From Thiotrichaceae bacterium (GTDB lineage: Bacteria; Pseudomonadota; Gammaproteobacteria; Beggiatoales; Beggiatoaceae), in assembly GCA_011391085.1 (NCBI GenBank), contig JAABRD010000020.1:1-64000 (forward strand): a stretch of DNA of 64,000 bases, in the 5' to 3' direction. The notes below the pieces were generated by a model. That model saw only the letters and a list, made by a program, of their open reading frames with translations, ran no database searches and had not been told where the DNA came from. A program made the translations under genes and the position numbers. Below are positions 25,481-33,985 of the stretch, one piece after another. Numbering within the stretch: the first letter of the stretch is position 1; each line of letters begins with the position of its first letter.

Positions 25481-26755
25481 TTATCCCGCCGCTACCAAGG
25501 CTTGTTCAATATCTGCAAGAATGTCATCCAGATGTTCTAAGCCAATGGATAGCCGCACCATGTCTTCACTGACACCAGCATTTTTCAACTCTTCTGGTTT
25601 CAACTGACGGTGCGTCGTAGTCGCTGGATGACAGGCGAGGGATTTGGCATCGCCGATGTTCACTAAGCGGACGACGAGGTTGAGGGCATCAATGAATTTT
25701 GCACCGGCTGCGCGTCCACCTTTGATTCCAAAACTCATAATGCCCGAAGCGCGTCCACCCATATATTTGTCGATTAGCGGTTTGCTAGGGCTATCTGGAA
25801 GACCGGCATATTTGACCCAATTGACTTTGGGATGCTGTTTTAAATGAGTGGCGACCACCAACGCATTGGCACAGATTCTATCCATGCGCACGGGAAGAGT
25901 TTCAATGCCTTGGAGGATGAGGAAGGCATTGAGGGGAGACAGGACGGCGCCCATGTTGCGCAACGGAATGACTCGGGCCCGCGCAATGTAGGCGGCATCC
26001 CCAAATTGTTCCGTGAACACCACGCCATGATAGGAAGGGTCGGGTTCGTTGAAACGTTTAAATTTCTCCTTGTGTTGCGTCCAGGGGAATTTACCAGAGT
26101 CAATAATCACTCCTCCGAGGCTGTTTCCATGGCCACCCATATATTTAGTCAAGGAGTGAACCACAATATCCACGCCGTGTTCAAAGGGACGACAGAGGTA
26201 AGGAGAAGGGACGGTGTTATCGACAATCAAAGGAATGCCGTGGGCGTGGGCTAGGTCCGCTAAGGCACCAAAGTCCACGACATTGCCTAACGGATTACCA
26301 ATGGATTCACAGAAGATGGCTTTGGTATTTTTATCAATCAGTTTGGCAAAACTGTTGAGGTCTTGATAGTCGGCAAAGCGCATATCAATGCCATATTGTG
26401 GCAACGTATGGGCAAATAGATTATACGTGCCACCATATAGGGTGCCGGGAGTAATCACATTGTCTCCCGCCGTGGCTAGGGTCATCACAGAGGCAGTGAT
26501 AGCGGCCATTCCAGAGGCCATCGCGAGTCCCCCAATGCCACCTTCCATAGCCGCTACGCGCTTCTCCAACACGTCGCTGGTAGGGTTCATCATGCGCGTG
26601 TAAATGTTGCCGGACACTTTTAAATCAAACAAATCTGCGCCATGTTGAGTGTTATCAAAAGCGTAGGAAGTGGTTTGATAAATGGGGACGGCAACGGCTT
26701 TGGTGGTGGGATCAGGTGTATAACCGCCGTGAATGGCGATAGTTTCTAGTTTCAT
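25481..26755 (-). CDS. metY: O-acetylhomoserine aminocarboxypropyltransferase/sulfhydrylase-type PLP enzyme
   Basis: A 424-residue Cys/Met-metabolism PLP enzyme. It begins MKLETIAIHGGYTPDPTTKA, the MetY-type start, with YTRMMNPTSDVLEKRVAAME, the PLP lysine in VHSLTKYMGGHG, and the C-terminal SIGLEHLDDILADIEQAL. It would make homocysteine from O-acetylhomoserine and sulfide, or act as a related gamma-lyase. I chose ATG 26755, behind AGGAGAACTGACC; the frame could extend to 26851 but only into non-homologous DNA. Sulfide use would suit a sulfur bacterium. Confidence 0.92.
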   Translation of the reverse strand: MKLETIAIHGGYTPDPTTKAVAVPIYQTTSYAFDNTQHGADLFDLKVSGNIYTRMMNPTSDVLEKRVAAMEGGIGGLAMASGMAAITASVMTLATAGDNVITPGTLYGGTYNLFAHTLPQYGIDMRFADYQDLNSFAKLIDKNTKAIFCESIGNPLGNVVDFGALADLAHAHGIPLIVDNTVPSPYLCRPFEHGVDIVVHSLTKYMGGHGNSLGGVIIDSGKFPWTQHKEKFKRFNEPDPSYHGVVFTEQFGDAAYIARARVIPLRNMGAVLSPLNAFLILQGIETLPVRMDRICANALVVATHLKQHPKVNWVKYAGLPDSPSKPLIDKYMGGRASGIMSFGIKGGRAAGAKFIDALNLVVRLVNIGDAKSLACHPATTTHRQLKPEELKNAGVSEDMVRLSIGLEHLDDILADIEQALVAAG

Positions 26756-26807
26756 GGTCAGTTCTCCTAAAAAGTTTAGAAAAGCTAAAACGATGTGTGG
26801 TATTCTG

Positions 26808-26828
26808 GACAGAAACTTAGTTTCTGTC
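26808..26828. repeat. single GACAGAAACTTAGTTTCTGTC palindrome
   Basis: A 21-base near-perfect palindrome of the GAAACTTAGTTTC family (half of the usual double form), upstream of metY. Confidence 0.7.
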
Positions 26829-26836
26829 AGTGCAGT

Positions 26837-26968
26837 TATAGTAATATTCATTCAAATCGGTACGATTTCCTCTGGAGCGCAATAAGAATTATTGCGCCCT
26901 GTGCGCCGCGCAATAATTCTTATTGCGCTCCAGATGGAACCGTACAATTTAACTGGAATACTACTATA
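26837..26968. mobile_element. TATAGT-ended MITE, complete copy
   Basis: The ends TATAGTAATATTCATTC and GGAATACTACTATA frame the hairpin CTGGAGCGCAATAAGAATT / AATTCTTATTGCGCTCCAG. 132 bp, between metY and grxD. Confidence 0.88.
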
Positions 26969-26979
26969 CGTAAAGTGAG

Positions 26980-27309
26980 TTACGATTCTTTAGTTTGGTT
27001 CACGGCCTGTTCTAACATGGGCTTCAACTCGCCCTTTTGATGTAATTCCAACGTGATGTCACAGCCTCCAATCAATTCGCCCTTAACATAGATTTGGGGA
27101 AAAGTGGGCCAGTTAGCATAACGCGGCAAATTTTCATAAACCTCCCGGTCTGTTAAGACATTGACCGCCGTAAATTCCACCCCACAATCTTGCAGGGCCT
27201 TGACAGCACGGCCAGAGTAGCCGCATTGCGGAAATTTGGGCGTACCTTTCATGTAAATAACAATCGAGTGGTTTTCCACTTGTTGCTTGATTTTTTCTAA
27301 GATGTCCAT
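26980..27309 (-). CDS. grxD: monothiol glutaredoxin, Grx4 family
   Basis: 109 residues. The active site is CGYS (residues 29-32; CGFS in most members) after YMKGTPKFPQ, with WPTFPQIYVKGELIGGCDI. Grx4 proteins bind and transfer [2Fe-2S] clusters. The start at ATG 27309 (MDILEKIKQQ) matches family starts. A divergent gene begins 107 bases away, and this shared promoter region plus the first 13 codons of grxD is duplicated at about 28523-28667. Confidence 0.95.
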   Translation of the reverse strand: MDILEKIKQQVENHSIVIYMKGTPKFPQCGYSGRAVKALQDCGVEFTAVNVLTDREVYENLPRYANWPTFPQIYVKGELIGGCDITLELHQKGELKPMLEQAVNQTKES

Positions 27310-27416
27310 AGTATTCAAATATAGTAAACTTGTAAAATTGCTGAATATCATCTACACTGATATACTATCAACTTTCCAATTCATTGTCCATTACTTAATT
27401 CTTTCTGATAATCACT

Positions 27417-28382
27417 ATGAAACACACTATCTATTTATTCTCCCTGCTATTTACCGCCAGCATTGCCCAGGCGGCTCCCCCTAACCTTGCCTCCACAGAT
27501 GCCCATACCTACTTCAATCAAGTTCGGCAAAAAATGGGCATGATGGAGTTTTTTCCACATTGGCAGTCAGAAACGGTGGGGACTGCCGATTCCTCTTTGC
27601 TTGATCCATTTGTCAACACGAACTGGGAATTTAGGATTTCCTATTCTGATAAGTGTGAGGATTTTCCGGTTTCCACTTACCTGTTTGATACTTCCACCAT
27701 GACCTTGGAGGATGGCACGATAGGATTAGCGGCCACTGATGATGCTGAGGGAAAATGGATATTGTGGTATGAAGGCACTGAATCCTTTTATGTTCTGGCA
27801 ACCAATGCAGATAATGGAGGCATACTTATGTATTCGTTCAACTGCGATACGCCCGCCTGCGATAGTACCATCTCAGGTGTGTTTGAAACGCTTTACCCTG
27901 ATGATAGCGTCTCAGAACCACGGCAATTTACGGGTTATCGCCACACACTATCTCCTCTTGGCAAAGCGAATAATGCTGACACGTTTTTTAGAGGTGGTAT
28001 TGCCATCAATGGCGGAGAATATCAAACGCAAATCATGCAAAGTCTGCATGACAATGTCGACATTCTCGGTGAAATGATTGTGGATTGCAAGCATGTCGGT
28101 CAAGAAGCGGATATTTTTATCTATGCAGAAACGACTTTGCCTCCTTTAGAAGGAGTTTTTTACTTCATGTTGGATGAAGGTAAAACCATTCTCCCATGGG
28201 ACCAAAACCCAGCTAATTTGGTGGCGTTGATCCCTGCGATAAGATTAAACCAACTGGAGACAGTCCCCCTGTATCAAGGAACGTTCTATTATCATGGAAC
28301 GTTGAAAGTCCATTTTGGCTATCGTCTAACAGATGGAACCGTCGTGACGAGTGGAGAACCGATTGAGATTGCGATAAACTAG
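27417..28382 (+). CDS. secreted protein, family member 1 (shares C-terminal domain with the CAP protein)
   Basis: 321 residues with a signal peptide (1-19, ending AQA before APPN). Residues 25-45 (DAHTYFNQVRQKMGMMEF) resemble the first helix of a CAP domain, but the rest of that domain is absent and a different segment with a Cys pair (NCDTPACDS) follows. The C-terminal 130 residues (GGIAINGGEYQTQIMQSL to KVHFGYRLTDGT) match those of the genes at 28668 and 30039. Function unknown; probably periplasmic or extracellular. It is divergent from grxD. Confidence 0.8.
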   Translation: MKHTIYLFSLLFTASIAQAAPPNLASTDAHTYFNQVRQKMGMMEFFPHWQSETVGTADSSLLDPFVNTNWEFRISYSDKCEDFPVSTYLFDTSTMTLEDGTIGLAATDDAEGKWILWYEGTESFYVLATNADNGGILMYSFNCDTPACDSTISGVFETLYPDDSVSEPRQFTGYRHTLSPLGKANNADTFFRGGIAINGGEYQTQIMQSLHDNVDILGEMIVDCKHVGQEADIFIYAETTLPPLEGVFYFMLDEGKTILPWDQNPANLVALIPAIRLNQLETVPLYQGTFYYHGTLKVHFGYRLTDGTVVTSGEPIEIAIN

Positions 28383-28522
28383 GTACCAGTGCATGACGAA
28401 CCTGGTATTTCAGGTGGACTGAATACGCTTGGTTTAATCCACCCTATCAATGGAACTGTGATTGATGTGATGTGTACGAGAAAAAGAATGAAGGGAATGA
28501 AGTGTATCAGCCCCATCGGCTG

Positions 28523-28561
28523 TCTTTCCACTTGTTGCTTGATTTTTTCTAAAATGTCCAT
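28523..28561 (-). pseudogene. 13-codon remnant of a duplicated grxD start
   Basis: The minus strand reads MDILEKIKQQVER, the grxD N-terminus, then diverges. The adjoining 107 bases up to the start at 28668 match the grxD/27417 intergenic region almost exactly. It marks the left edge of a 1.25-kb tandem duplication. Confidence 0.9.
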
Positions 28562-28667
28562 AGATTCAAATATACTAAACTTGTAAAATTGCTGAATATC
28601 ATCTACACTGATATACTATCAACTTTCCAATTCATTGTCCATTACTTAATTCTTTCTGATAATCACT

Positions 28668-29720
28668 ATGAAACACACTATCTATTTATTCTCCCTGCTA
28701 TTTACCGCCGGCGTTGCCCAGGCGGCCCCCCCTAACCTTGTTTCCACAGATGCCCATGCCTACTTCAATCAAGTTCGGCAACAGGTAGGCATGATGAAGT
28801 TTTCTCCACATTGGCAATCAGAAACGATGGCGACTGCCGATCCCTCTTTAATCGAACCATTTATCGATACTCTCTGGGAATTTGCAATTTCCTATTCTGA
28901 TGAGGATGGTGATTTTCTAATTTCCTATTATGTGTTTGACACCTCCACCATGACCTTGGAGGATGGCACGATAGGATTAGTGGCCACTGACGATACTGGT
29001 GGGATGTGGATATTGTTGTATGAAGATACTGAATCCTCTTATGTTCTGGCAACCAACGCAGGCAACGAGGACATCTTTACGTATTCCTTCAACTGCGATA
29101 CGCCTACTTGCGACAGCACCGTGACAGGTGTATTTGAAACGCTTTACAGTGATGGTCGCATTTCAGAACCACTGGAATTTACAGGCCAGCGTAGCGTCGA
29201 TGTCGATACGGGCGACAACTCAGACTTCGTGGAGACTCCCTCCTCAGACGAGTTGCCTCAACTTGGCGACACCATTGCCACTGATACCACAGGCAAGGTG
29301 ATGTGGAATCAGGCCTTATTTTCAGGCGGTATCGCCATCAATGGCGGAAAGGAGTATCAGACGCAGATGATACAAAGTTTGTATGACGAAGTTGATATTC
29401 AAGGCGAAATGATTGTGGACCCTAACCATGTCGGTCAAGAAGCAGATATTTTCGTCTATGCAGAAACGACCTTGCCACCTTTGGAGGAAGTCTTTTACTT
29501 CATGTTGGACGAAGGACTCAAGGCCATTCTCCCATGGGACCAAAACCCAGTCAATTTGGTGGCGTTTATCCCCGGTGTGAGACTAAACGCCCTAGAAACG
29601 GTGACAATGTATCAGGGAACGTTCTATTATCCTGGGACGTTGAAAGTCCATTTTGGTTATCGTCTGACAGATGGCACCGTCGTGACGAGTGGAGAACCGA
29701 TTGATATTGCGATAAACTAA
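28668..29720 (+). CDS. secreted protein, family member 2 (tandem duplicate)
   Basis: 350 residues, closely similar to member 1 over the whole length, with the same signal peptide and upstream region. It has an insertion of about 28 residues (around DVDTGDNSDFVETPSSDELP) before the shared C-terminal domain. Several Cys and the NCDTPTCDS pair are kept. The two copies differ at many positions, so the duplication is not recent. Confidence 0.8.
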   Translation: MKHTIYLFSLLFTAGVAQAAPPNLVSTDAHAYFNQVRQQVGMMKFSPHWQSETMATADPSLIEPFIDTLWEFAISYSDEDGDFLISYYVFDTSTMTLEDGTIGLVATDDTGGMWILLYEDTESSYVLATNAGNEDIFTYSFNCDTPTCDSTVTGVFETLYSDGRISEPLEFTGQRSVDVDTGDNSDFVETPSSDELPQLGDTIATDTTGKVMWNQALFSGGIAINGGKEYQTQMIQSLYDEVDIQGEMIVDPNHVGQEADIFVYAETTLPPLEEVFYFMLDEGLKAILPWDQNPVNLVAFIPGVRLNALETVTMYQGTFYYPGTLKVHFGYRLTDGTVVTSGEPIDIAIN

Positions 29721-29742
29721 GTGAACGTCGGTTGACACTCCT

Positions 29743-29779
29743 CAAACCTGACAGGTCGTAAAGCACCTGTCAGGTTTAA
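29743..29779 (+). terminator. AAACCTGACAGGT hairpin
   Basis: AAACCTGACAGGT pairs with ACCTGTCAGGTTT, 22 bases after the stop at 29720. The same hairpin is used at 20606 and 20778 inside mobile elements, so it is a repeat; a terminator role is inferred. Confidence 0.5.
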
Positions 29780-29795
29780 CCCACTTGATTATTTT

Positions 29796-29960
29796 GGTAG
29801 TGATGCAATGTGGGTTCTCTGTCTGAACTCTGATTAGAATGATTTTCAGATGGACTCTGATTAGTCAAGCCTCCTTTCATAGCCCTCATTTAATCATTTC
29901 AATCAGAGTTCAAGACCTAAGAGAAACCGCACGATATTTCACCCAGATTGCATCACTACC
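29796..29960. mobile_element. GGTAGTGATGCAAT-family element carrying the 100-bp repeat
   Basis: Ends GGTAGTGATGCAATGTGGG and CCCAGATTGCATCACTACC. The perfect 8-bp duplication ATTATTTT flanks it (29788-29795 and 29961-29968). The interior (29824-29914) is an inverted, diverged copy of the 100-bp repeat found at 1-236. Confidence 0.92.
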
Positions 29961-30038
29961 ATTATTTTTACCTAATGTATCACTACCCAAACTTACCTCA
30001 CTTTCATCTATATTACACACATCTCATCCCTCACAATT

Positions 30039-31805
30039 ATGAAACGTACTCTCTTTTTCTCCAGTTTAATATTAACCACCAGCATCGCCCAGTCTGGCAC
30101 CTATGATCCAACAGATTTAACTCAAGCCTATACCTACTTAAACCAAGTGAGGTTAGCCGCTGGGATGACTGAATTTAGCAAGAATCCGCTACTTGAAAAA
30201 TCTGCCTCCAATCACGCTAATTATTTGGCCGACAATGCCACTGAAGGACATTTTGAAACCGCAGGCAAACTGGGCTTTACGGGTGTCGAACCCAAGGATC
30301 GCACCAAACATGCAGGTTATCCCAGTTTATCGGTGTCAGAAAACGTGTCCACGGGGAACCCCAATAGCACCGATTCCATTGACGGTCTCATGGGCGCCAT
30401 TTACCATCGGATTGGTTTCCTGGATTTCGTCAACAATGAAGTCGGGATTGGCATTGCCCACGTTTCCAATCCTGAAGAACACACCGCCTACGTCTATAAT
30501 CTGGGCAATTCCAAATACGGTGCCCTTTGCGCAGGTCCTTCTTTCGAGGACGAAGGGTCTTATTATTATGATGTTTGCGAACCCAACATCAATATTGATG
30601 CCGTTGCTTTTGACGAAGTGACCCGACAAGCCCAAGGCAACAATCCGACCGTCGTTCTATGGCCGACTGAAGGTGATAAACAAGTACCTCCAGCGTTTTT
30701 TGAAGAATCGCCGGACCCGCTACCTGATTATTCAGTCTCCGGTTATCCCATTTCCATTCAATTTAATCCTCTCAGTTTCAAGGCTGTCAAAGTCAGCGAT
30801 TTCAAATTATATCGTGACCCAGACAGTTCTGAAATCAAATCCACCAGACAGTTAAACAAGAAGACGGATCCCAATGAGAAACTCACCGCCCTGGAGTTTG
30901 TTCTCTTTCCACTAGAACGACTGGATTGGAACACCGCTTACCGAGTGGAAGCCAAATATACGGATGATGCCGGTAAAGAAAACACCTTGACTTGGCATTT
31001 TCAAACCCGAGGCGCTGGTGCCCCGCTGTTCACAGTCACCGGGAAGGGGGAGGAATTATCAGTGCCACTGACGGCAAAGTTTGCCATCTATGTGCCACCT
31101 ACCAAACAATCTGCGGAGATAGGTTCACTTAACTTCTCCTTTAGTTCTGGGATGAAAATCGACACGAACTTTATTGACGCTAATACCTTTCTGATAGATT
31201 TATCTGGCAAAGAAGGTCAAACCGCGGAGTTTAAATTTTCCGAAGGCCGTAGCTTCAAAGTCACCCTGAAAACGGACGCCACCTTGCCTACCGACACAAG
31301 TGAGACCCCGTCGACGCCTGTAACTCCAGTACCTGCCACGTTGCCTACCTTGACGGATCCGTATGCAGTGAATGGCAAAGGGAAATCGGTCAAAACAAAA
31401 ACGCAGTTTGCAGGCGGTATTGCAGTGAATGGTAGCGAGTATCAAAAACAAGTGGTCCAAATGCTATCTGATCCAGTCGAAGTGAAGGGAGAAATCAAGG
31501 TGGATTCTGCCAATGTAGGTAAAAAAGCAGACCTGTTTGTGTATGCCGAAACTTCGTTACCACCTGATCTGGAAGTGTACTACTTCATGTTGGGAGAAGG
31601 TGGCGAATTATCTTTATGGGACCAACAATCTGCTAACCTCGTTCCATTTCAAAAGGAAGTTAAACTTGGAAAGACGCAAACAGTGACGATGTACCAGGGG
31701 ACATTTGCTTATCCAGGGACGTTAAAAGTCCATTTTGGTTACCGTCTAACAGATGGGACGATGGTGAGTCATAAGGAAGCGATTGAGATTACGATAAATA
31801 GGTAA
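30039..31805 (+). CDS. secreted CAP (SCP/PR-1) domain protein
   Basis: 588 residues with a signal peptide (1-18). Residues about 25-175 are a CAP domain: AYTYLNQVRLAAGMTEF, LEKSASNHANYLADN, SENVSTGNPNSTDSIDGLMG and VGIGIAHV, with His, Glu and His in the usual cavity positions. About 215-335 is an Ig-like segment, often found next to CAP. The last 130 residues are the domain shared with the two genes upstream (KVHFGYRLTDGT). CAP proteins are extracellular with varied roles. No operon link is evident. Confidence 0.85.
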   Translation: MKRTLFFSSLILTTSIAQSGTYDPTDLTQAYTYLNQVRLAAGMTEFSKNPLLEKSASNHANYLADNATEGHFETAGKLGFTGVEPKDRTKHAGYPSLSVSENVSTGNPNSTDSIDGLMGAIYHRIGFLDFVNNEVGIGIAHVSNPEEHTAYVYNLGNSKYGALCAGPSFEDEGSYYYDVCEPNINIDAVAFDEVTRQAQGNNPTVVLWPTEGDKQVPPAFFEESPDPLPDYSVSGYPISIQFNPLSFKAVKVSDFKLYRDPDSSEIKSTRQLNKKTDPNEKLTALEFVLFPLERLDWNTAYRVEAKYTDDAGKENTLTWHFQTRGAGAPLFTVTGKGEELSVPLTAKFAIYVPPTKQSAEIGSLNFSFSSGMKIDTNFIDANTFLIDLSGKEGQTAEFKFSEGRSFKVTLKTDATLPTDTSETPSTPVTPVPATLPTLTDPYAVNGKGKSVKTKTQFAGGIAVNGSEYQKQVVQMLSDPVEVKGEIKVDSANVGKKADLFVYAETSLPPDLEVYYFMLGEGGELSLWDQQSANLVPFQKEVKLGKTQTVTMYQGTFAYPGTLKVHFGYRLTDGTMVSHKEAIEITINR

Positions 31806-31907
31806 AGTGGTTTGCTTCAATGCCATTAAATTAAGGTAGGGTGCGTCCCACGCACCATTTGAGAAACCGCACCACTTTTTATGAATTTTTAGGCGATACA
31901 TGGCGAG
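31806..31907. other. intergenic repeat remnant
   Basis: TAGGGTGCGTCCCACGCACC at about 31838 is a half copy of the palindrome at 14401, followed by GAGAAACCGCACCAC, also seen near 29922. There is no gene. Confidence 0.6.
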
Positions 31908-32124
31908 TCACAGCTTCTGTTTGACATTGTCCCAATCTTCAAAATCGAAGTCTCCCTGTAGCCCCAGATGGGGGTGTATCGCCTGAAGATAATCGCCTGA
32001 AGATAAATGATTTCTGCCGACGTCAGCGTGTCATCATCTTCTATACAGACGGCATTGTTCGGCAGGTAATAACCGCAAGAAGTTAAGAATGGTTGGATAA
32101 ATGGGTATGGTTGGATAAATGGGT
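31908..32124 (-). pseudogene. decayed gene fragment with two small tandem duplications
   Basis: The minus strand reads SCGYYLPNNAVCIEDDDTLT and SAEIIYLQAI; then a 14-bp duplication (31978-31991 and 31992-32005) breaks the frame. Removing one copy continues it as HPHLGLQGDFDFEDWDNVKQ KL and a stop at 31908. An 18-bp duplication (32089-32106, 32107-32124) precedes it. No family recognised and no start. Confidence 0.5.
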
Positions 32125-32179
32125 TCGGCGATTTCTAGGGAGATGGTTTTCATTAGGAAGTCTTTGTTCGTTAATCAAA

Positions 32180-32320
32180 TATAGTAATATTCATCTAAAT
32201 TGGTACTTTATCCACTGGAGTGCAATAAGAATTATTGCCCCCTGCGTTGCGCAGCAACGGCGCAATAATTCTTATTGCGCTCCAGAGGAAATGGTACAGG
32301 TTTGAATGAATATCACTATA
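32180..32320. mobile_element. TATAGT-ended MITE, complete copy
   Basis: Ends TATAGTAATATTCATC and TGAATGAATATCACTATA, hairpin CTGGAGTGCAATAAGAATT with its inverse. 141 bp. Confidence 0.9.
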
Positions 32321-32335
32321 AATTTTCGAATCAAA

Positions 32336-32534
32336 AATTTGGGAGATGTGGTGGTGGTTCTTCCAAACTCCACAAAATTTGTCCACAAATGCCTGCGGTT
32401 CCTGATAAGTCGGTTTCGGCAACTGAATCTTCACTAAGAGGGTCTTGATCACCCTGGATAAAAATCTTGTCAAATGGAGTGGCGGGAGTTGGTAGATGAA
32501 GACGGTGGGCAAAGAAAAACTTGCCCTCTACCAT
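32336..32534 (-). pseudogene. decayed copy of a small antitoxin-like gene
   Basis: Split over two frames: MVEGKFFFAHRLHLPTPATP in one, and LLVKIQLPKPTYQEPQAFVD then VWKNHHHISQIFDSK in the other. The second part matches the intact small gene at 33554-33712 (ILVKIQLPK, VWKND, SQIF). Frameshifted and without a partner. Confidence 0.55.
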
Positions 32535-32552
32535 AACTACCCTGACTTCAAT

Positions 32553-33020
32553 TTAGGTATGCTTCTTTGCCACAGGATAGATCTCATGTCTTGGGTCCCA
32601 CCATAAAATTTTGAAAATATGACGTTCACGAATACCCCAAAGGCGTTCCCTTCCTGACAAGCGCAACGAAAAAAGTTCTTCTTCCACGCCAATGAGTTTT
32701 ATTTGAGTCAGACGTTTTTGGGCCTCATTACCTAATTCCTTGAGTTTAATAGGATGGCAACCGGTATTGGGGTGGTTGATTTCGGCCCAAGTCATGGTTT
32801 CAAATTGGGCTAGTTTGCCATGAATATATTTCAAGGTGTCGGCGTCCAAATTATCCCATCCCCAAGGACCTCCAAAATCCAGAAGATAAACTTGCCAAGA
32901 GAGTTTTTCATGGTCACTATTGGGGTTCTGCAAATTCCGAGAAAACTTATACGGAACGGTTTGTTCAAATTTCGATGCAGTACGTGGTTGTTTATTTTTT
33001 TTGGTATTTGGTTTGCCCAT
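32553..33020 (-). CDS. putative toxin partner of the Panacea antitoxin
   Basis: 155 residues. A basic, low-complexity start (GKPNTKKNKQPRTASKF) is followed by a globular part ending LRLSGRERLWGIRERHIFKI then LWWDPRHEIYPVAKKHT. The tail with a conserved-looking WWDPxH and terminal KKHT is typical of a family I have met only as hypothetical proteins. It starts seven bases after the Panacea gene on the same strand, so it is the natural toxin candidate. A ribonuclease fold related to RelE is possible but not shown. Confidence 0.7.
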   Translation of the reverse strand: MGKPNTKKNKQPRTASKFEQTVPYKFSRNLQNPNSDHEKLSWQVYLLDFGGPWGWDNLDADTLKYIHGKLAQFETMTWAEINHPNTGCHPIKLKELGNEAQKRLTQIKLIGVEEELFSLRLSGRERLWGIRERHIFKILWWDPRHEIYPVAKKHT

Positions 33021-33027
33021 AAACGCG

Positions 33028-33495
33028 CTATGGTTCTATATCGAACCCCTCATTGTAAGCCCCTTCATAATAAGAAGCCAGAGACGCCAACTGGATTTCT
33101 TGTCCGCCTCCGTTAATCACCGATCCTTTACGCGCTTCCAGCCATGGTTTTTCCATCACAATCAAGTCACGAAGCCATTGCGCGGATTTATTGCCGTAAT
33201 AGCGTAGCACTGTTTGAACCGTTTCTGTTTGAGTGTCACTCAGTGCGTCAGGATTTCCAAGGGTTGGAATATCCTCTAAGTTCATCTCGTATTTTCCAGG
33301 ATAAGCGTCATGCAACTCCTTTATAATCGGGCCATTTGGCCAGGCTTCAATGGGTTGTTCAAAGAGTGGTTTTTCATCCCAAACCAGTGACCAGGCTTGG
33401 CAATAATACAGTAATTTATGTAACCTTGGAGTCGGTAACGGATGTTTTTGGGATACCATGAAGGCTGCAATATCGAAAACGTTTTTGGTTGCCAT
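33028..33495 (-). CDS. Panacea (SocA-like) domain antitoxin
   Basis: 155 residues with the Panacea signature: PRLHKLLYYCQAWSLVWDE (about residues 22-40), then PIEAWPNGPIIKELHDAY. Panacea proteins neutralise very diverse toxins encoded next to them. The start is ATG 33495 with AGGA upstream. It is the first gene of a two-gene unit with 32553-33020. Confidence 0.88.
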   Translation of the reverse strand: MATKNVFDIAAFMVSQKHPLPTPRLHKLLYYCQAWSLVWDEKPLFEQPIEAWPNGPIIKELHDAYPGKYEMNLEDIPTLGNPDALSDTQTETVQTVLRYYGNKSAQWLRDLIVMEKPWLEARKGSVINGGGQEIQLASLASYYEGAYNEGFDIEP

Positions 33496-33553
33496 TAGTC
33501 AAAATTCCTGTTAATGGTAAGTGGGAGTCATAGTTGAATTTTCTTGGCGGTTG

Positions 33554-33712
33554 TTATTGGGTGGCAAAAATTTGGGAGAGATTGGAGTCGTTCTTCCAAA
33601 CATCACTCAGTTTCGGTAACTGAATTTTCACGAGGATAGTCATGCCGTCTGACAGACTGGTGTGACGGGCTAACTCAATTTGGTTGCCCTCAACGAGGCC
33701 TGATAGGTACAT
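33554..33712 (-). CDS. 52-residue antitoxin-like protein
   Basis: Starts ATG 33712 with AAAGGAAAG about nine bases upstream. It reads MYLSGLVEGNQIELARHTSL, then SDGMTILVKIQLPK, then VWKNDSNLSQIFATQ. Small beta-rich proteins of this form (xGxVEGxxIxL... dGxxVxV) are common orphan antitoxins in filamentous bacteria. No toxin is adjacent. A decayed relative is at 32336-32534. Confidence 0.6.
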   Translation of the reverse strand: MYLSGLVEGNQIELARHTSLSDGMTILVKIQLPKLSDVWKNDSNLSQIFATQ

Positions 33713-33823
33713 ACGTTCTTTCCTTTGGATTGTGAAATCGATTTTTTAAAGTGGTTGGACTATGCCACTAGCCGCGACTCTCATTGGATAATAAGTTTTG
33801 GCGGGTGGCGTAGTTCACTAATT

Positions 33824-33985
33824 GGTAGTGATGCAATGTGGGTGATATTCATGTTGCCCTCACCCCCGGCCCCACGCCCGTAGGCGTGGGGAGAAAACCA
33901 CTGGTGCCGCCATACTCCCCACGCCCGTAGGGAGAGGGGCCGGGGGTGAGGGCAACATGAATATCACCCACATTGCATCACTACC
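33824..33985. mobile_element. GGTAGTGATGCAAT-family MITE
   Basis: Ends GGTAGTGATGCAATGTGGG and CCCACATTGCATCACTACC around a long C/G-rich hairpin. The flanks CACTAATT (33816-33823) and CACAAATT (33986-33993) are an 8-bp duplication with one difference. Confidence 0.9.

Noticed and set aside
25345-25572. Open frame with a repeated PPAEASS motif
   Set aside because: It is a translation of the 21-bp tandem repeat and runs antisense into metY; no ribosome site.
26756-26979. SAM riboswitch before metY
   Set aside because: The region is a TATAGT-family MITE and a single palindrome; none of the SAM-I or SAM-II core motifs is visible.
29566-31460. Antisense frames opposite the secreted-protein genes
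   Set aside because: The sense frames have signal peptides and shared domains; the antisense ones have neither.
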